Shown here piece after piece: positions 31,568 to 40,891 of a stretch of 64,000 bases of DNA. Numbering within the stretch: the first letter of the stretch is position 1; each line of letters begins with the position of its first letter. Position numbers and translations under genes: made by a program. This DNA is from Hermodice carunculata. Its lineage: Eukaryota > Annelida > Polychaeta > Eunicida > Amphinomidae. Location: NCBI GenBank assembly GCA_964020975.1, contig OZ026628.1:51699036-51763035 (forward strand). Direction: 5' to 3'. The notes below the pieces were generated by a model. The model was not told the origin of the DNA. It worked only from the letters and a program-made list of their open reading frames with translations, and ran no database searches.

Positions 31568-32020
31568 ATGAAAGTTCCATACAAGTGTGATTCGAGGTCA
31601 TACTGCTGTCATTATGCAAATCAAGCAGGCGGCAAACTTCCGTATTTCTCTGGAGACTTAACGCAATCCGGATACGGCTTAGGTAACTTCTTCGGGGGGT
31701 TAGCCAAAAAAGCATTACCTTTTCTAAAAACTGCTGGCAAGGAACTGCTAAAAACGGGTGTTCAAGTGGTCGGCGACGTGCTGTCAAACAAAAACGTAGG
31801 CGAGTCCATACGAGACAGAGGCAAAGAAAGGCTGATTGCCATGCATCGGAAAGTTTCTGAGATAGTAGACGATAGTGATCCTCGAGATAACGCTCAGGTC
31901 TATCGCTCGAGCCAGCCAAAAAAGCACAAACGCGAGAGAATTGCAGCGGAGCCAACCCAAGGAATTCCCATCAAAAGACGAAAAAAACAAACACTTAAAT
32001 CGCACGACATATTCGTTTAA
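31568..32020 (+). CDS. pVI-like minor virion protein (150 aa)
   Basis: Contains GYGLGNFFGGLAKKALPFLK near residue 35, an amphipathic Gly-rich helix, then GKELLKTGVQVVGDVLSNKN. This is the pattern seen in adenovirus pVI-like and adintovirus minor proteins between penton and hexon genes. The C-terminal half is basic and disordered with nuclear-localisation-like clusters (KKHKRER, KRRKKQ). In adenoviruses pVI lyses the endosome and its tail activates the protease; a matching role here is inference. Two ATGs lie close together (31563 and 31568) and the second gives this frame. Confidence 0.65.
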   Translation: MKVPYKCDSRSYCCHYANQAGGKLPYFSGDLTQSGYGLGNFFGGLAKKALPFLKTAGKELLKTGVQVVGDVLSNKNVGESIRDRGKERLIAMHRKVSEIVDDSDPRDNAQVYRSSQPKKHKRERIAAEPTQGIPIKRRKKQTLKSHDIFV

Positions 32021-32033
32021 GAAAGGTAACAAC

Positions 32034-33410
32034 ATGTCCCTGTTACACGAACGCTCTTGCGACTGTCTAAAGTCAGAACTGGAGTTATTCAATGTCCCCC
32101 CCACTCAAACTAGCATCGAAAGTGGTTTTTTCTCGAAGTATTACCCCGTCACAACTTTAGACCGGGGTGGTCCCATTGAATTTAAAATAACAGTCGACAG
32201 CGAACACTACGTCGACCCAGCTCACATTTTTCTGTATACCAAATCACGTATTTTAGCTCAAGACGGAAGCCCCATCCCTGGAGAAATTGAAGTATCTGGA
32301 GCTAAAGCATTTAATGACGATGCGGTTGTGTTTCCGATCAATTATTTTCACGCGAGCAGGTATAAAAATGTGGAGATATTCCTTAATAATAAAATGATTA
32401 ACCAAAGTGATAACCTCTATCCTTATAAAGCATTTTTTGAGTGTCTCCTATCCCATGGAGCCGACTCGAAGAGAAACCAATTAAAAATGGGGCTTTTCAG
32501 TAAGGATACAATGGCAATGGACAACAACTTCAGCGATTTCGACAAGCCTGTTGCAAATGTAAACAAGGAAACGCACAACATGGGAGCCAGATGGCGCTAC
32601 GAAACTTCCAAATTCAGCCGAATGTTTGAAATGTTTGGGCGCATACATTCAGAGCTTTTCTCTCAAGGCAAATTGCTCCCTGGTAATTCGACGATCAGAA
32701 TTAGGCTGCACAGGGCCGATCCTTCTTTCTCACTAATGGCAAAATCTGCTTCCAAAAAGTATGCAATAGCCATCGAATCTGCGATTTTGTATGTCAGGCG
32801 AGAAAAAATTAGTGCTAGCGTCTTGGAAGCACATCAATTAGCTCTCCAAAAAGGACGATTTAAATATCCAATGAGACGAATTGAAATGAAATTTTTCACA
32901 AAAGGAGCTGGTCGACAAGACATTTCTGAAAATAACCTTTTAGAGGGTGTTCTACCTCGCAAAGTGATTATCGGTTTGGTAAAGTCAGAAGGCTTCCACG
33001 GTAGTTATCAATCATCCCCATTTAATTTTGCGCATTTTAACGTTTCACAGATGACACTGCGTGTTAACGGACAAGCTTTGCCGTACGATAGCTTAGAAAT
33101 GAACTATAGCAAAAAGCACTATCTTCAGGCCTATTTTTCCATGCTGATGGCTTCAAATAAGCTCTTTCGAGATAACGATCTGGACATTTGTCCTGAGAAA
33201 GATTTTCCAAACGGCTATGCAATTTATGGCTTCGACTTAACGCCAGACTTGAGCAATGACTGTCACTTCCAGTTGGTGCATGAAGGAAAGCTAAGTCTCG
33301 AAATTAAACTGGATCACTCCTCTACATCTAGCATTACCGTGGTTTGCTATTTCGAGTATGACAGCATTCTGTCTATAGATTCTGACGGTACAGTTTACTA
33401 CAATGAATAA
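32034..33410 (+). CDS. Major capsid protein (hexon-like double jelly-roll, 458 aa)
   Basis: Forms the capsid faces. The N-terminus has the Polinton MCP signature: SELELFNVPPTQTSIESGFF followed by GPIEFKITVDSEHYVDPAHI. Two beta-rich halves follow, with HNMGARWRYET and TKGAGRQDISENNL near the middle and FDLTPDLSND near the end, consistent with two jelly-rolls. Length of about 460 aa is at the usual size for this family. The ATG at 32034 (AACATGTCC) is preferred; the longer upstream frame overlaps the pVI-like gene and lacks signature. Ends 8 bp inside the protease gene. Confidence 0.92.
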   Translation: MSLLHERSCDCLKSELELFNVPPTQTSIESGFFSKYYPVTTLDRGGPIEFKITVDSEHYVDPAHIFLYTKSRILAQDGSPIPGEIEVSGAKAFNDDAVVFPINYFHASRYKNVEIFLNNKMINQSDNLYPYKAFFECLLSHGADSKRNQLKMGLFSKDTMAMDNNFSDFDKPVANVNKETHNMGARWRYETSKFSRMFEMFGRIHSELFSQGKLLPGNSTIRIRLHRADPSFSLMAKSASKKYAIAIESAILYVRREKISASVLEAHQLALQKGRFKYPMRRIEMKFFTKGAGRQDISENNLLEGVLPRKVIIGLVKSEGFHGSYQSSPFNFAHFNVSQMTLRVNGQALPYDSLEMNYSKKHYLQAYFSMLMASNKLFRDNDLDICPEKDFPNGYAIYGFDLTPDLSNDCHFQLVHEGKLSLEIKLDHSSTSSITVVCYFEYDSILSIDSDGTVYYNE

Positions 33411-33951
33411 TGTGTCAATTACGCGGATACTCACTGGTCACAAAACCACACAAAATATATTTAAAGGTGTATTTCCTTCTGATCAAATTCCTTTGTCGAG
33501 GCCAAAATTTAAACCCGTATGTTACGTTGCCAATATCGACCCCGCGCGCTTTGCAGGCAGTCATTGGGTCGCCCTGTACTTGACCCCTGAAGGCGAAAAT
33601 GAATACTTTGACAGTTATGGTCTCCCCCCCATTCTCCCCAGGTTCTTAAAACTGCTAAGATTCGATTATCGTTATAACGCAACCCAACTGCAAAGTTTGA
33701 AATCGACAGTTTGTGGACAATATTGTGTATTTTATGTCTGGAGAAAAAGTTTGGGAGAAAGTTTAGAAAGAATAATAAACTATTTTACAGATGAAAGACA
33801 CGAGAACGATTTAATAGTAAACCAAATTGTGGAAGACGAATTTAACGTAGATTTAGATGTCGTCAGTCCTGATTTTATTTACAGCCAGATGGCGTCGACA
33901 TTGCACAGATTCCAGCTTCATCTTAATCTTGCAGGGCTTCGCCGCTATTAA
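33403..33951 (+). CDS. Adenain-like cysteine protease (182 aa)
   Basis: Processes capsid precursors in the adenovirus-type scheme. Catalytic residues visible: H54 in GSHWVALY, D70 in YFDSYG, Q97 region in TQLQS, and C108 in CGQYCVFY, the classic adenain/Ulp1 order His-Asp-Gln-Cys. Length is close to adenain (about 200 aa). The ATG at 33403 overlaps the major capsid stop, the two being presumably read from one message. Followed 2 bp later by the dUTPase gene. Confidence 0.94.
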   Translation: MNNVSITRILTGHKTTQNIFKGVFPSDQIPLSRPKFKPVCYVANIDPARFAGSHWVALYLTPEGENEYFDSYGLPPILPRFLKLLRFDYRYNATQLQSLKSTVCGQYCVFYVWRKSLGESLERIINYFTDERHENDLIVNQIVEDEFNVDLDVVSPDFIYSQMASTLHRFQLHLNLAGLRRY

Positions 33952-33953
33952 CA

Positions 33954-34508
33954 ATGGATGAAGTGGAACATATAAAACTATTTGCTTCAGACTCAGAAGA
34001 GGAGGAAGAGGAGGGAGAATGTCCGCCAACGCCGCCTGCAGCAAACAGCACGAACAACCACGAAGAATTCGTATGCATTAAAAAAACCCATAAGGACGCC
34101 TGGATCCCAACCCGGGGTAGTCCAGGCGCTGCAGGTTTCGATTTGTATTCCTTGTCTGAAGTTTATATAAACCCTTACAATATTGCCAAAGTTCAAACTG
34201 GTATAGCAATCGTCAAATTTCCAGAAACTTGTTACGGTCGCATTGCTGCGCGTTCCGGATTGAGTGTTGTGTACGGACTGCACGTGTTAGCCGGAGTTAT
34301 CGATCCTGACTATAGAGGTGCAATTTGTGTGGTACTGCACAATCTGGGCAAACACCCAATCTACTTGCCCCCCCACAGCAGGGTGGCCCAAATTATTTTT
34401 GAAAAATTCATGACGCCCACCGTTCTTCTGGAAACTGAACATCCGGACCCTGGTACAGAGAGTGCCAGGGGAAGTGCTGCGTTTGGCGAAGCCAGTGGTC
34501 TATTTTAA
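33954..34508 (+). CDS. dut: dUTPase (184 aa)
   Basis: Hydrolyses dUTP to dUMP, keeping uracil out of DNA. All five trimeric-dUTPase motifs can be read: GAAGFDLYS (about 58-66), GRIAARSGLS (95-104), LAGVIDPDYRGAI (112-124, with the catalytic Asp and Tyr region), HSRVAQIIF (141-149) and a final ARGSAAFGEASG (171-182), a variant of RGxGGFGSTG. An extra acidic N-terminal segment (residues 10-22, nearly all Ser/Asp/Glu) is not part of the family fold. dUTPase is common in large DNA viruses and retroviruses but is not a core Polinton gene, so this is accessory cargo. Confidence 0.95.
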   Translation: MDEVEHIKLFASDSEEEEEEGECPPTPPAANSTNNHEEFVCIKKTHKDAWIPTRGSPGAAGFDLYSLSEVYINPYNIAKVQTGIAIVKFPETCYGRIAARSGLSVVYGLHVLAGVIDPDYRGAICVVLHNLGKHPIYLPPHSRVAQIIFEKFMTPTVLLETEHPDPGTESARGSAAFGEASGLF

Positions 34509-34531
34509 CTTTCGACACCAAATAGCCAAGA

Positions 34532-34870
34532 TGAAAACATTGGGAGGCTTGACTTATAATATAATGACAATGTTAATACTGACTTTACAAGGAAAGCGTC
34601 ATGTGACTATAATATAATGACAATGTTAATACTGACTTTACAAGGAGAGCTGCCATGTGACATTATTTTATCCTGTTTATAACGTTAAGAAACATTTTAA
34701 TTATGCTTGTGTTAAATTGCTCGTTGTTCTGCTGTCGGGGATACGGTAAAACCTGCACGTCGTGTTCCGGCAGGTACAAGGCGGTTGGGCTGCACTTAAT
34801 TGTGTTGGCTTTTAATCCCTCCGTGACAGCAGAACAACGAGTTTGTGTACATCAAATGTAAATGTTTAGG
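34532..34870. repeat. Intergenic duplicated block, copy A
   Basis: Begins GAAAACATTGGGAGGCTTGA and runs to about 34870. It matches 34922-35180. Copy A has an extra internal tandem duplication of about 50 bp (34553-34655, containing GACAATGTTAATACTGACTT twice). Each block ends with the structured segment listed separately. No protein evident. Confidence 0.85.
34720..34841 (+). ncRNA. Candidate structured RNA, copy A
   Basis: A 122-bp segment closed by a perfect 17-bp inverted repeat (34720-34736 with 34825-34841), continued by GGGAT/ATCCC (34738-34742 with 34815-34819) and enclosing a hairpin ACCTGC...GCAGGT (34751-34756 with 34770-34775). The second copy keeps all three helices. No clear RNA polymerase III A/B boxes, so a Pol II transcript part or a DNA-level cruciform are alternatives. 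Confidence 0.4.
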
Positions 34871-34921
34871 TATAGGTAAATGCGTTAGCGAGGAACACCT
34901 TCGACATCGAGAAGCCACGTC

Positions 34922-35180
34922 GAAAACATTGGGAGGCTTGACTATAATATGACAATGTTAATACTGACCTTATAAGGAAAGCTGTCACCTGACTCTATGT
35001 AGTTTTTATATGCTGTTTATAACGTTAAGTGTTAAATTGCTCGTTGTTCTGCTATCGGGGATACGGTAAAACCTGCACGTCGTGTTCCGGCAGGTACAAG
35101 GCGGTTGGGCTGCACTTAATTGTGTTGGCCTTTAATCCCTCCGTGATAACAGAACAACGGGTTTGTGTACCTCAAATTTA
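34922..35180. repeat. Intergenic duplicated block, copy B
   Basis: Second copy of the 34532-34870 block, shorter by the internal tandem duplication and a few small gaps. It lies about 125 bp before the first BTB-RING-like gene. Confidence 0.85.
35040..35161 (+). ncRNA. Candidate structured RNA, copy B
   Basis: Same length and layout as copy A. In the closing stem one G-C pair of copy A is A-T here (both arms changed), a second pair becomes T-G, and one pair is lost; the inner helices are identical. One paired double change is suggestive of selection on folding, but two copies are too few to prove it. Confidence 0.4.
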
Positions 35181-35304
35181 AATGATCAAGTATTGGTAAA
35201 TGCGATATAGTTTACTCTACTATTCATAAGTTAATTATTGTGGTAACCATAAACACGGGCCCCAGTGTGCTATTCATTAATGGTTTGAATTTTTCCCGTT
35301 CACT

Positions 35305-36513
35305 ATGGAAAGCATCAATGACATAAGAAAGTTGTATATTTCCGAGGCACGCTTGCATAATTTATGCAAGGTGAGTGGCTACTTCCAAAACATTGCCAGC
35401 AGCTTGCCGCGTGTTGCTGACCGTGTTTTTGAGGTGCAGGTTCCCCCACTCCCTGGGGCCTTACCATTTGAAACGTTCACCACGGGAACCTTAATCTCCG
35501 TTATTTACCATCTAGGCTATTACGACCAGCCTCGACAGGTGGCGAACGAGATACCTCTGCTCGAGGTGTTACACGCGGCAGTATTTTTATCCGCGGATAG
35601 TTGGTTGATTTCCACATTAGATGCTAGGTTAAATAAAAATAATATATCCGAGATCTTTGATTCATTTTATAAAACATATGGTGTGGACCACATAGCTACA
35701 AAATATCTGTTTAACAAATTTTATATTTGGTTCGGGTATAAAAAAGATAAAACACTTTCGCTTGTATGTCCAGAAAAAAAGATCAAAAAACGCAAAAGAC
35801 AACATCGCTCCAGGTCTGTTGTTCGCTACCTGACGGACCGCCAATTGGAAACGCTAGCTCAAAATTCCACACATTTTAGTGCTTACAAGCATTTCACAAA
35901 TTGTTACCAAAATATGATATCATATAAAATTCCCGTTGGTCTGTTTATCCCCTTCAGACCGTCTGCCTTTATTACTTGTTTAGATTTTCTGTTAAACCCA
36001 CAGAGCATTCCCGATATGGGAGATATTCCCATCTGGGAATTTTATTTTGTAGCTATGTATCTTGATTCACCATTACTTGATATTCTTTTATATCATCACT
36101 TTTTAAACTTCCGCAATGTAGTAGATCTGTTAATAACTGTCGAGCGTGATGTTGGATTGTTTTCAACCGCAGGACAAATTATATTTGCACACCTAAATTT
36201 TCACTTTGGGCTATATCCCGACCTAATTGTCTGGTTGTTTTATGCAGAAATTTATGATTGCGGCGAGCAAACCCTAACAAATTTCATTAAAAAATACAAT
36301 TCCGGACTCACTATGTATTTGACCCGTCCACCTAAAAACGGAGCTTGTGCTTTTTGTTCGGGCAAAATAAGTTTTTTTGAACATTCCTTTATTGGATTCG
36401 CAAAAACGCTTCAACTTACCCCATGCTGTTTCCATCCTGTGCACGCTGAGTGCTTCAATAATAGGACCAAAGGGACACAGTGTCTCTCTTGCCGAAACTT
36501 GTATTTTATATAG
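35305..36513 (+). CDS. BTB/BACK-like protein with C-terminal RING-like zinc motif (402 aa)
   Basis: I do not recognise a named homologue. The N-terminus reads like BTB: HNLCKVSGYFQNIASSLPR, then FEVQVPPLPGALPFETF, HLGYYD and LLEVLHAAVFLSADSWLI, followed by a BACK-like NISEIFDSFYKTYGVDHIA. A second unit of the same pattern (about residues 215-315) follows a Lys/Arg-rich linker (KKIKKRKRQHRSR). The last 60 residues hold a RING-like pattern: CAFC, then CCFHPVHAEC, then CLSC. A BTB adaptor plus RING would fit a ubiquitin-ligase factor aimed at host proteins, which is inference. It is a paralogue of the next gene, which has only one BTB-like unit. Confidence 0.65.
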   Translation: MESINDIRKLYISEARLHNLCKVSGYFQNIASSLPRVADRVFEVQVPPLPGALPFETFTTGTLISVIYHLGYYDQPRQVANEIPLLEVLHAAVFLSADSWLISTLDARLNKNNISEIFDSFYKTYGVDHIATKYLFNKFYIWFGYKKDKTLSLVCPEKKIKKRKRQHRSRSVVRYLTDRQLETLAQNSTHFSAYKHFTNCYQNMISYKIPVGLFIPFRPSAFITCLDFLLNPQSIPDMGDIPIWEFYFVAMYLDSPLLDILLYHHFLNFRNVVDLLITVERDVGLFSTAGQIIFAHLNFHFGLYPDLIVWLFYAEIYDCGEQTLTNFIKKYNSGLTMYLTRPPKNGACAFCSGKISFFEHSFIGFAKTLQLTPCCFHPVHAECFNNRTKGTQCLSCRNLYFI

Positions 36514-36618
36514 GGTGCATGCCAATTTAAGTATGAAACATATCCATGAATAATCAAAATGATTTCCCCGGGTGTTGTTGTATCACTAATATATTGTCAC
36601 AAACGAGCTTACGTTAAA

Positions 36619-37461
36619 ATGACTTCTTTGATTTTTTTGACAACAACACAGTTACACATTTTGTGTAAACTAAGCGACTATATTCAGGCTATGAGTAGTC
36701 ATTTACCACGGAGTGACGACTATTTCGTACTTCGAGTGCCCACGCTTCCGGGGGTTAATCATCCGGGCACATTTAAGAGCGTCCTAAATTATCTGACCTC
36801 GCCAAGTATAGAACCTGTCCCCTCAATAGCAAGCAACTTGCGCGAGGTCATACACGTGGGTATTTATATATTAGCAGACCCGCTTTTAGATAACATCCTT
36901 GACTATTACCTAAATTACCGCACCGCGCACACCATTTTTGTGTCCTTTTTAGAATTGCTTGGACCCGATAACCCCAGGGTACAATATTTATTCACATTTC
37001 TTTACAACCACTACGGTCTCCCCCCATCCAAAGTCTTAGAGTTGGTAACCGCCCGCACTCATTTGCGCACGCGTTTGTTAGGGAATTTTATTCGAAATTA
37101 TCACAGAAAGTGTTGTCATTTTTGGTCTTTCCATCCAAACGGCGCAACCTGTTCAACTTGTAAGACAGCTATCCCAAAACACAGTGCTTTCGAGGGGCTG
37201 CAAGCCACAGTCAGATTCATGCCGTGCTGTTTTACTTTAGTTCACATTTCGTGCTTCAACTCAAAAATCTCTGACTATCCAACAAATTATTGCCCAGAGT
37301 GTTTTACAATGTTTAAATTTGGTTTAGTTGATGAATCTGTCAGTGCCCGATTATACTTTGGAGAAAATTTCCAACGTGAATGCCGCAGGGAAAGGAACGT
37401 CGAACCTACGGCTGTATATCCTCATCCTGGCCATAGGAATCCTAGACTTTTTCCCATTTAA
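36619..37461 (+). CDS. BTB/BACK-like protein with RING-like zinc motif, paralogue (280 aa)
   Basis: Related to the gene before it: LHILCKLSDYIQAMSSHLPR lines up with LHNLCKVSGYFQNIASSLPR there, followed by FVLRVPTLPGVNHPGTF and HVGIYILADPLLDNILDYYL. One BTB/BACK-like unit is present, then a Cys-rich RING-like motif (CSTC, CCFTLVHISC, CPEC) and a 45-residue disordered tail. An in-frame ATG also exists at 36559; I prefer 36619 because the paralogue alignment begins there. The last protein gene of the element, followed by a poly(A) signal 80 bp later. Confidence 0.62.
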   Translation: MTSLIFLTTTQLHILCKLSDYIQAMSSHLPRSDDYFVLRVPTLPGVNHPGTFKSVLNYLTSPSIEPVPSIASNLREVIHVGIYILADPLLDNILDYYLNYRTAHTIFVSFLELLGPDNPRVQYLFTFLYNHYGLPPSKVLELVTARTHLRTRLLGNFIRNYHRKCCHFWSFHPNGATCSTCKTAIPKHSAFEGLQATVRFMPCCFTLVHISCFNSKISDYPTNYCPECFTMFKFGLVDESVSARLYFGENFQRECRRERNVEPTAVYPHPGHRNPRLFPI

Positions 37462-37541
37462 ACAGACGTGATGGTTGAAAACACTGCAATATCACCAAAA
37501 TTGGATTGTTGTATTTTGACATTATTGTTGTATTTAATTGA

Positions 37542-37547
37542 AATAAA
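37542..37547 (+). terminator. Poly(A) signal after the last gene
   Basis: AATAAA lies about 80 bp after the stop of the second BTB-RING-like gene and just before the MITE, at the expected place to end the rightmost transcript. Confidence 0.55.
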
Positions 37548-37553
37548 GAGATA

Positions 37554-37657
37554 CAGTGAAAACACGTTATAGACACAATCTGTTAACGCCCTATGAAATG
37601 CGTCAGATAAGTGCATTATGTCAGACATCTGAATGTCTTTATAACGTGGTCTCACTG
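37554..37657. mobile_element. pogo/Tigger-like MITE (104 bp) inside the Polinton
   Basis: Ends CAGTGAAAACACGTTATA and, inverted, CAGTGAGACCACGTTATA, i.e. the CAGTGAAACCTCGTTATA-type terminal repeat of pogo/Tigger transposons. It is flanked by TA on both sides (37552-37553 and 37658-37659), the target duplication of that superfamily. Too short to encode a transposase. Its presence shows the host-type DNA transposon machinery acted on this copy or an ancestor. Confidence 0.8.
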
Positions 37658-37929
37658 TATAATTAAAATCTTGTACATCTGACTTTTTGTTTTTTATTGC
37701 CACCACGGTTTTCCTGATGGAATGTGAAACTTTCCTTCAAGGAAATCAACGAAAACCGGACGACAATGAGGTGGTTGGTAGCCACTGATACCCAACGTGT
37801 AAGATCTGTTCCTCGCTTTATATCGAGCAAATCTTACATAAATGCGGTAGTTTGTAATGGAAACGGTTAACCTTACCATCTTCTACCTTGTCAGGTTGAT
37901 AGATGGGGAGGGGTCAACCTGAGTCGTTT

Positions 37930-38411
37930 CCATGATACAAAATACCGGGGGATCCGGACTGTGTATAAACACACACACACACACACTTTCTGTTATTTAT
38001 ATGTCTTGTTTCCATGATATGAAATACCGGTCGCCACACACGCACAAATGCGGGCGGAGTGCGGCACTTCGAGACACGCTCGAGGAAGGCCATACATAAT
38101 TCCCTGATAACTGGTGGTGATACTTTCATAAATTCATCAGTTAAGGGAACTTATTTTGGGCTCCACGAGATTAACCACTCGACTACATAAAACCCTTAGC
38201 AGGTACTGGGATGACAACCTACGGCAACTGATGGGAGGACGCCCCGAGGTTTTAAAGGCCTTTTGCGGTCTCCATCCCCGTGTTCCAGTACCCCCAAGTG
38301 TATACTGGGATGACAACCTACGGCAACTGATGTGAGGACGCCCCGAGGTTTTAAAGGCTTTTTGCGGTCTTCATCCCCCGTGTTCCAGTACCCCCAAGTA
38401 CATATACTACT
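37930..38411 (-). repeat. Polinton right terminal inverted repeat
   Basis: Reverse complement of 16831-17248, ending CATATACTACT. It holds the same two 100-bp units (about 38205-38399) and is about 60-90 bp longer than the left copy because of extra sequence with a (CA)n tract at about 37970-37986 and a second copy of the CCATGATA...ATACCGG motif near 37935 and 38012. Confidence 0.93.
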
Positions 38412-38417
38412 GTTATT
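38412..38417. repeat. Target site duplication, right copy (GTTATT)
   Basis: Immediately follows the right terminus and equals the left copy exactly, fixing the outer limits of the element. Confidence 0.93.
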
Positions 38418-40803
38418 TTTACATGTCATGCTCTTAGATTTCACCAATATGTCCATATTGAAGGAGTTTGCACTTGCAGGTGGGAAAATTGTGCCGATGT
38501 GATAACTTATTTGCCCGTAATTTTATTTGTTAAAAAAAAATTACAGAACTTTTGTAGCTGAAAGGACTGACGACATGGCACACACTCTCTTTGACATTGA
38601 CATCGTTTACAGTAAAAAGAGCATCCGTTTATAAACATGATTGCTGACAGCGATTGACCCCGCAAGTGACAGGCTGGCGAAGGGCGGGGGAGGAAGGGAG
38701 TTGCATTGAACATACAGTAAATCTGCAAATGATCAGCGTTAAAATTACATCTGCCAAGAAGTCAAGCTGCATGGGATCACCTGTTTCTGGACGTTCCTTA
38801 GTGGCAGATTTTACATCACCGTGGTAGATTGAACTTGATTTTGCAGAAAGATGTTTTTGTTTAAAGCTTTAAAAAAATACAGTTTTGAATCTGAACTTTT
38901 GCCTCATGGAAATATAGACTTGCTTCGTTTGAATGCAACATGAAAGTAACATGAAAATTGTTTACTATGCCCTACAGGTATATTTCGTTGTTGTGTATAC
39001 CTCAAGCAAGATCTCAACAGTTAACATTTACAGCGAAAGGTATGGGGTCATACGAATTCTGCATACAACAGAAGTATAAAGGCGGCAGATTGCTTTCACA
39101 CCTGACTCGCATCCACAGAGGCTTTTTTTTTCCGGAATGCAGACTCCTTCCCATGCAGACTTCTTGATTTTAGGAGGGAAAATTGAGTGCAACTTTCCCT
39201 TATTTTATGCAGGAGATATAGTGTCAGAGATGCAAATATACCAGCCGCGCCCAGGGGGGAAAGTCACCCTGTGAATTGTATCACAGACATGGCTCAAGCT
39301 TGAAAACTCGATTACTCCGTTCTTGTTTTGTTAAACTGCCTGCTACATAGACTTTTTTGTGCGTGTCTGACAGCGCATCATGGATAAGTGAAGCACCCAC
39401 ACAGTAACGACAGCATAGCTTAGTCTGTCTCAGAGAGAGAAAATTGTTAAATGCCTTGGATCTGAACTTGAAACATGTCAACTTATTTTCCTGGATGTCG
39501 TTTGGTCACGTGACTTGACCTTCACATGAACTTTATAGACATAGATCAATAGTACAATGTAGTATTCTCGTATCTGCAAATCCGGGAATCTTGGTTTACA
39601 CGCCAGCATTGCTAAGTGAATCTCCCTGAAAGCTTGTGAAGATACCCATCAAATGTATACTAAACGTTACCCGAAAACCAGCACTAAAACCCGAAGTTAT
39701 GATCGTCAAAATCTCTCTAATTTTTTATTTAGAGTTAACTTGTTGACTTTTGTGGTCGACAACATTGACACAATTTAGGATAAAAATGTCCAATTTTACA
39801 AAGTACTACATACGATGTGGTACGTCTTTTCAAAAGGCCCGCTCATTTTCATAACAACAACAGGCAGCTGATAAGCAGCTTATGGGGCGTTGGTTGGTCC
39901 AAGAATATAGTCAGTACAATGAAATTAGTTACCATGTAAATGTACCTGTCTTAGAAATATGTGTATAATACCGCACTTTACTCTCAGTCTTCAAGAGTCT
40001 TTCACCTCATATATGCATGGAACATGCCAGCTGAACACATAATCAAATGACTTAAATTTATGTATCTAGACTTAGAGTCATAACAAGGATGCCAGCTGTT
40101 CAAATCGAAACAAATTTAAGTTTTTGCCATTGTAGTAGCGTTCATGACTGTATAAGCTATGCCAATCGTAAAGTTAATTAAAATTTAATGCATTTTGCAT
40201 AATCCCAGAAATATGCCTGTATGCACTTCCCTGAGGTCTAGCAACAACCGAAGTCCAAATTTATACTCATGATTTGGTTATTTTGTCGAATGACCTTCGA
40301 CAATCCATGTATACATGCTTAGTTACGAATGACGAAAAATTGTATTTAATTTTGGTGTTGATGTCAATTTTTATAACCTGTTGCAATACATCACAGGGAA
40401 ATACAGGCATTAACGCATAAAATAAATGGATAGAGATGAAGTACATGTAGAGGCAAACATAACGTTATGATAAGGTAAAACACCAGGGAGGGGGGGGGGG
40501 TCCCGCCTGAATGTAGGTACCGAGTCAATTTAATTGAATACACATTATAATATTGGTGCATTTTAGGGTTGATTAAAGTGACTGCTGTATAAAAGCCAAA
40601 TGGGTACATAGACAAATATGTGCAGTACAATATGTACAACGCTACTTGCACATTTGCCGTGATTATACTTCCATTCGTATGTGGCAAAGCATCAATATTT
40701 CCATGGACGTATAGTTATAGAAATATTTGGTGTCTATGATACCATCCAATTTTACACAGTTTCTTGCTCCTCACACAAATTTCATTGCCTATTGCCGTAT
40801 CAT
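38418..40803. other. Right flank, no recognised gene
   Basis: AT-rich non-coding sequence. A run of G at about 40489-40500 and otherwise nothing structured. The longest open frames are under 100 codons with no family likeness. Confidence 0.5.
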
Positions 40804-40804
40804 T

Positions 40805-40891
<87 letters not shown>

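Larger units (their letters stand above)
16831..38411 (+). mobile_element. Polinton/Maverick (adintovirus-like) element, looks whole
   Basis: A virus-like DNA element bounded by inverted repeats with AG/CT ends and a perfect 6-bp target duplication, 21,581 bp long, at or slightly above the usual 15-20 kb. It carries the full family core: protein-primed PolB, rve integrase, FtsK/HerA-type ATPase, adenain-like protease, and double- and single-jelly-roll capsid proteins. Accessory genes include a deoxynucleoside kinase, a dUTPase, a PC4-like protein, a zinc/AT-hook protein and two BTB-RING-like genes. Every gene is on the plus strand and most touch or overlap the next. No obvious break is seen in the core genes. 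Judged by open frames it is young; the two terminal repeats differ by roughly 5% by eye, and a MITE has inserted in it, so it is not brand new. Confidence 0.96.

Noticed and set aside
34532-35180. Possible replication origin or CRISPR-like array
   Set aside because: Only two units with internal inverted structure; spacing and unit form do not fit an array, and protein-primed elements start replication at their ends.
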